A stretch of 6,988 nucleotides of DNA, taken from positions 1,896 to 8,883 of the forward strand of contig PMSP01000188.1 in NCBI GenBank assembly GCA_003168315.1. The letters are read 5' to 3'. Under the pieces are notes generated by a model, which was not told the origin of the DNA, made no database searches, and worked only from the letters and a program-made list of their open reading frames with translations. Shown here piece after piece: positions 6,627-6,988 of the stretch. The stretch is from Opitutaceae bacterium. Its GTDB lineage: Bacteria; Verrucomicrobiota; Verrucomicrobiia; Opitutales; Opitutaceae. Within the stretch, counting starts at the first letter, position 1. The number at the start of each line of letters is the position of its first letter. A program made the position numbers and the translations under genes.

Positions 6627-6630
6627 AGGA
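6627..6630 (+). promoter_or_regulatory. Ribosome binding site of alanine dehydrogenase
   Basis: AGGA lies 7 nt before ATG 6638, near-ideal spacing. It is the strongest plus-strand ribosome binding site in the window and supports independent initiation of this gene, unlike the overlapped starts in the importer operon. Confidence 0.7.
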
Positions 6631-6637
6631 TCGGCGC

Positions 6638-6988
6638 ATGAAAATTGGAGTCCCGAAGGAGATCAAGATCGGGGAGACGCGGGTATCGATGACGCCCAGC
6701 CTGTGCCGTCGCTGCGTCTCCCTGGGCGCGAAGGTGCTGTTCCAGAAATCCGCCGGCCTGAGAGCCGGTTTCACCGACGCCGAGTACCGCGCCGCCGGCG
6801 CAACCCTCGTCGCCGATGCGGCCGGCGTATGGAAGTCCGCCGACCTCATCCTCAAGGTGAAGGAGCCCCTGAGCACGGAATACGAGCTTCTGCGGGAGGG
6901 CCAGGCCCTCTTCACATACCTGCACCTGGCCGCGGGCCCCGCGCTCACGAAGGTGCTCCTCAAGAAGGGCATCCTCGGGATATCCTAC
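6638..6988 (+). CDS. ald: Alanine dehydrogenase, N-terminal part (3' end beyond the window)
   Basis: Alanine dehydrogenase catalyses the reversible NAD-dependent deamination of L-alanine to pyruvate and ammonia in the cytoplasm, usually as a hexamer of about 370-residue subunits. Only the first 117 residues are present; the frame is open to the window edge, which is a cut and not a truncation. The start MKIGVPKEIK matches the family exactly. The pyruvate-binding Arg15 (in GETRVSMTP), Lys75 (in LKVKEPL, 72-78) and the catalytic His96 (in FTYLHLAAG, 92-100) fall at the residue numbers known from characterised alanine dehydrogenases. The visible part is the N-terminal half of the catalytic domain; the NAD-binding domain would follow. 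The close relatives are the N-terminal domain of NAD(P) transhydrogenase alpha subunit and saccharopine dehydrogenase-like proteins, but KEPL with FTYLHLAA favours alanine dehydrogenase. It is divergent from dihydrofolate reductase, with its own ribosome binding site. Confidence 0.95.
   Translation, partial: MKIGVPKEIKIGETRVSMTPSLCRRCVSLGAKVLFQKSAGLRAGFTDAEYRAAGATLVADAAGVWKSADLILKVKEPLSTEYELLREGQALFTYLHLAAGPALTKVLLKKGILGISY

Larger units (their letters stand above)
6529..6637. promoter_or_regulatory. Divergent intergenic region between dihydrofolate reductase and alanine dehydrogenase
   Basis: These 109 nt separate two head-to-head genes and must hold the minus-strand promoter for the reductase and, unless transcription comes from elsewhere, the plus-strand promoter for alanine dehydrogenase. 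Both ribosome binding sites are clear at the two ends. The only AT-rich spot is CATATT at 6565-6570, a 4-of-6 match to a plus-strand -10 box, without a convincing -35 box upstream. I see no inverted repeat that would suggest an operator or riboswitch. Confidence 0.4.

Noticed and set aside
6529..6972. Long N-terminal extension of dihydrofolate reductase on the minus strand
   Set aside because: It lies antisense to alanine dehydrogenase and resembles no DHFR domain; the AGGA-ATG pair and family alignment place the start at 6528.

Overview
This is a GC-rich bacterial window, with third codon positions nearly always G or C. It carries seven protein-coding genes and no recognisable RNA genes, mobile elements or CRISPR. 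The binding protein has a Sec signal peptide without a canonical lipobox, which suits a Gram-negative periplasm. I cannot assign a phylum from the sequence alone. The content is core metabolism and nutrient uptake, not a defence or mobile island.

Layout. (1) Positions 1-893 (+) are the C-terminal 296 residues of glycogen phosphorylase, including the pyridoxal-phosphate lysine; the start lies outside the window. (2) Positions 890-5523 (+) are a four-gene ABC importer of the BMP/nucleoside type: binding protein, double-domain ATPase, permease A, permease B. The order matches the guanosine importer of Bacillus (nupNOPQ). Every junction is an overlap or a gap of 3 nt or less, and the first gene overlaps the phosphorylase stop by 4 nt, so positions 1-5523 read as one transcription unit. 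(3) Positions 5528-6073 (+) are a gamma-class carbonic anhydrase-like left-handed beta-helix protein, 4 nt after the last permease and probably in the same operon. (4) Positions 6103-6528 (-) encode dihydrofolate reductase, convergent with the operon. (5) Positions 6638-6988 (+) are the first 117 codons of alanine dehydrogenase, divergent from the reductase and running off the window.

Main observation. The dihydrofolate reductase frame stops at an amber codon (6105-6103) after 141 residues. The same frame then continues for 18 sense codons that read as the normal C-terminal strand of the enzyme (ending YTFFTLER) and stop at TGA (6048-6046). The restored protein would be 160 residues, the usual length for the family. 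This is a nonsense mutation, a sequencing error or amber readthrough. Amber also ends four of the other six genes with a visible stop. Two importer gene pairs sit in the same frame, separated only by TAG or by TAG plus one codon. Genome-wide recoding of TAG is therefore unlikely, because it would fuse a secreted protein to a cytoplasmic ATPase.

How the genes work together (inference): the importer would bring in nucleosides, whose phosphorolysis yields bases and pentose phosphate, while the phosphorylase releases glucose-1-phosphate from stored glycogen. The carbonic anhydrase-like protein, dihydrofolate reductase and alanine dehydrogenase are housekeeping or nitrogen/carbon metabolism genes with no evident mechanistic link to the importer.
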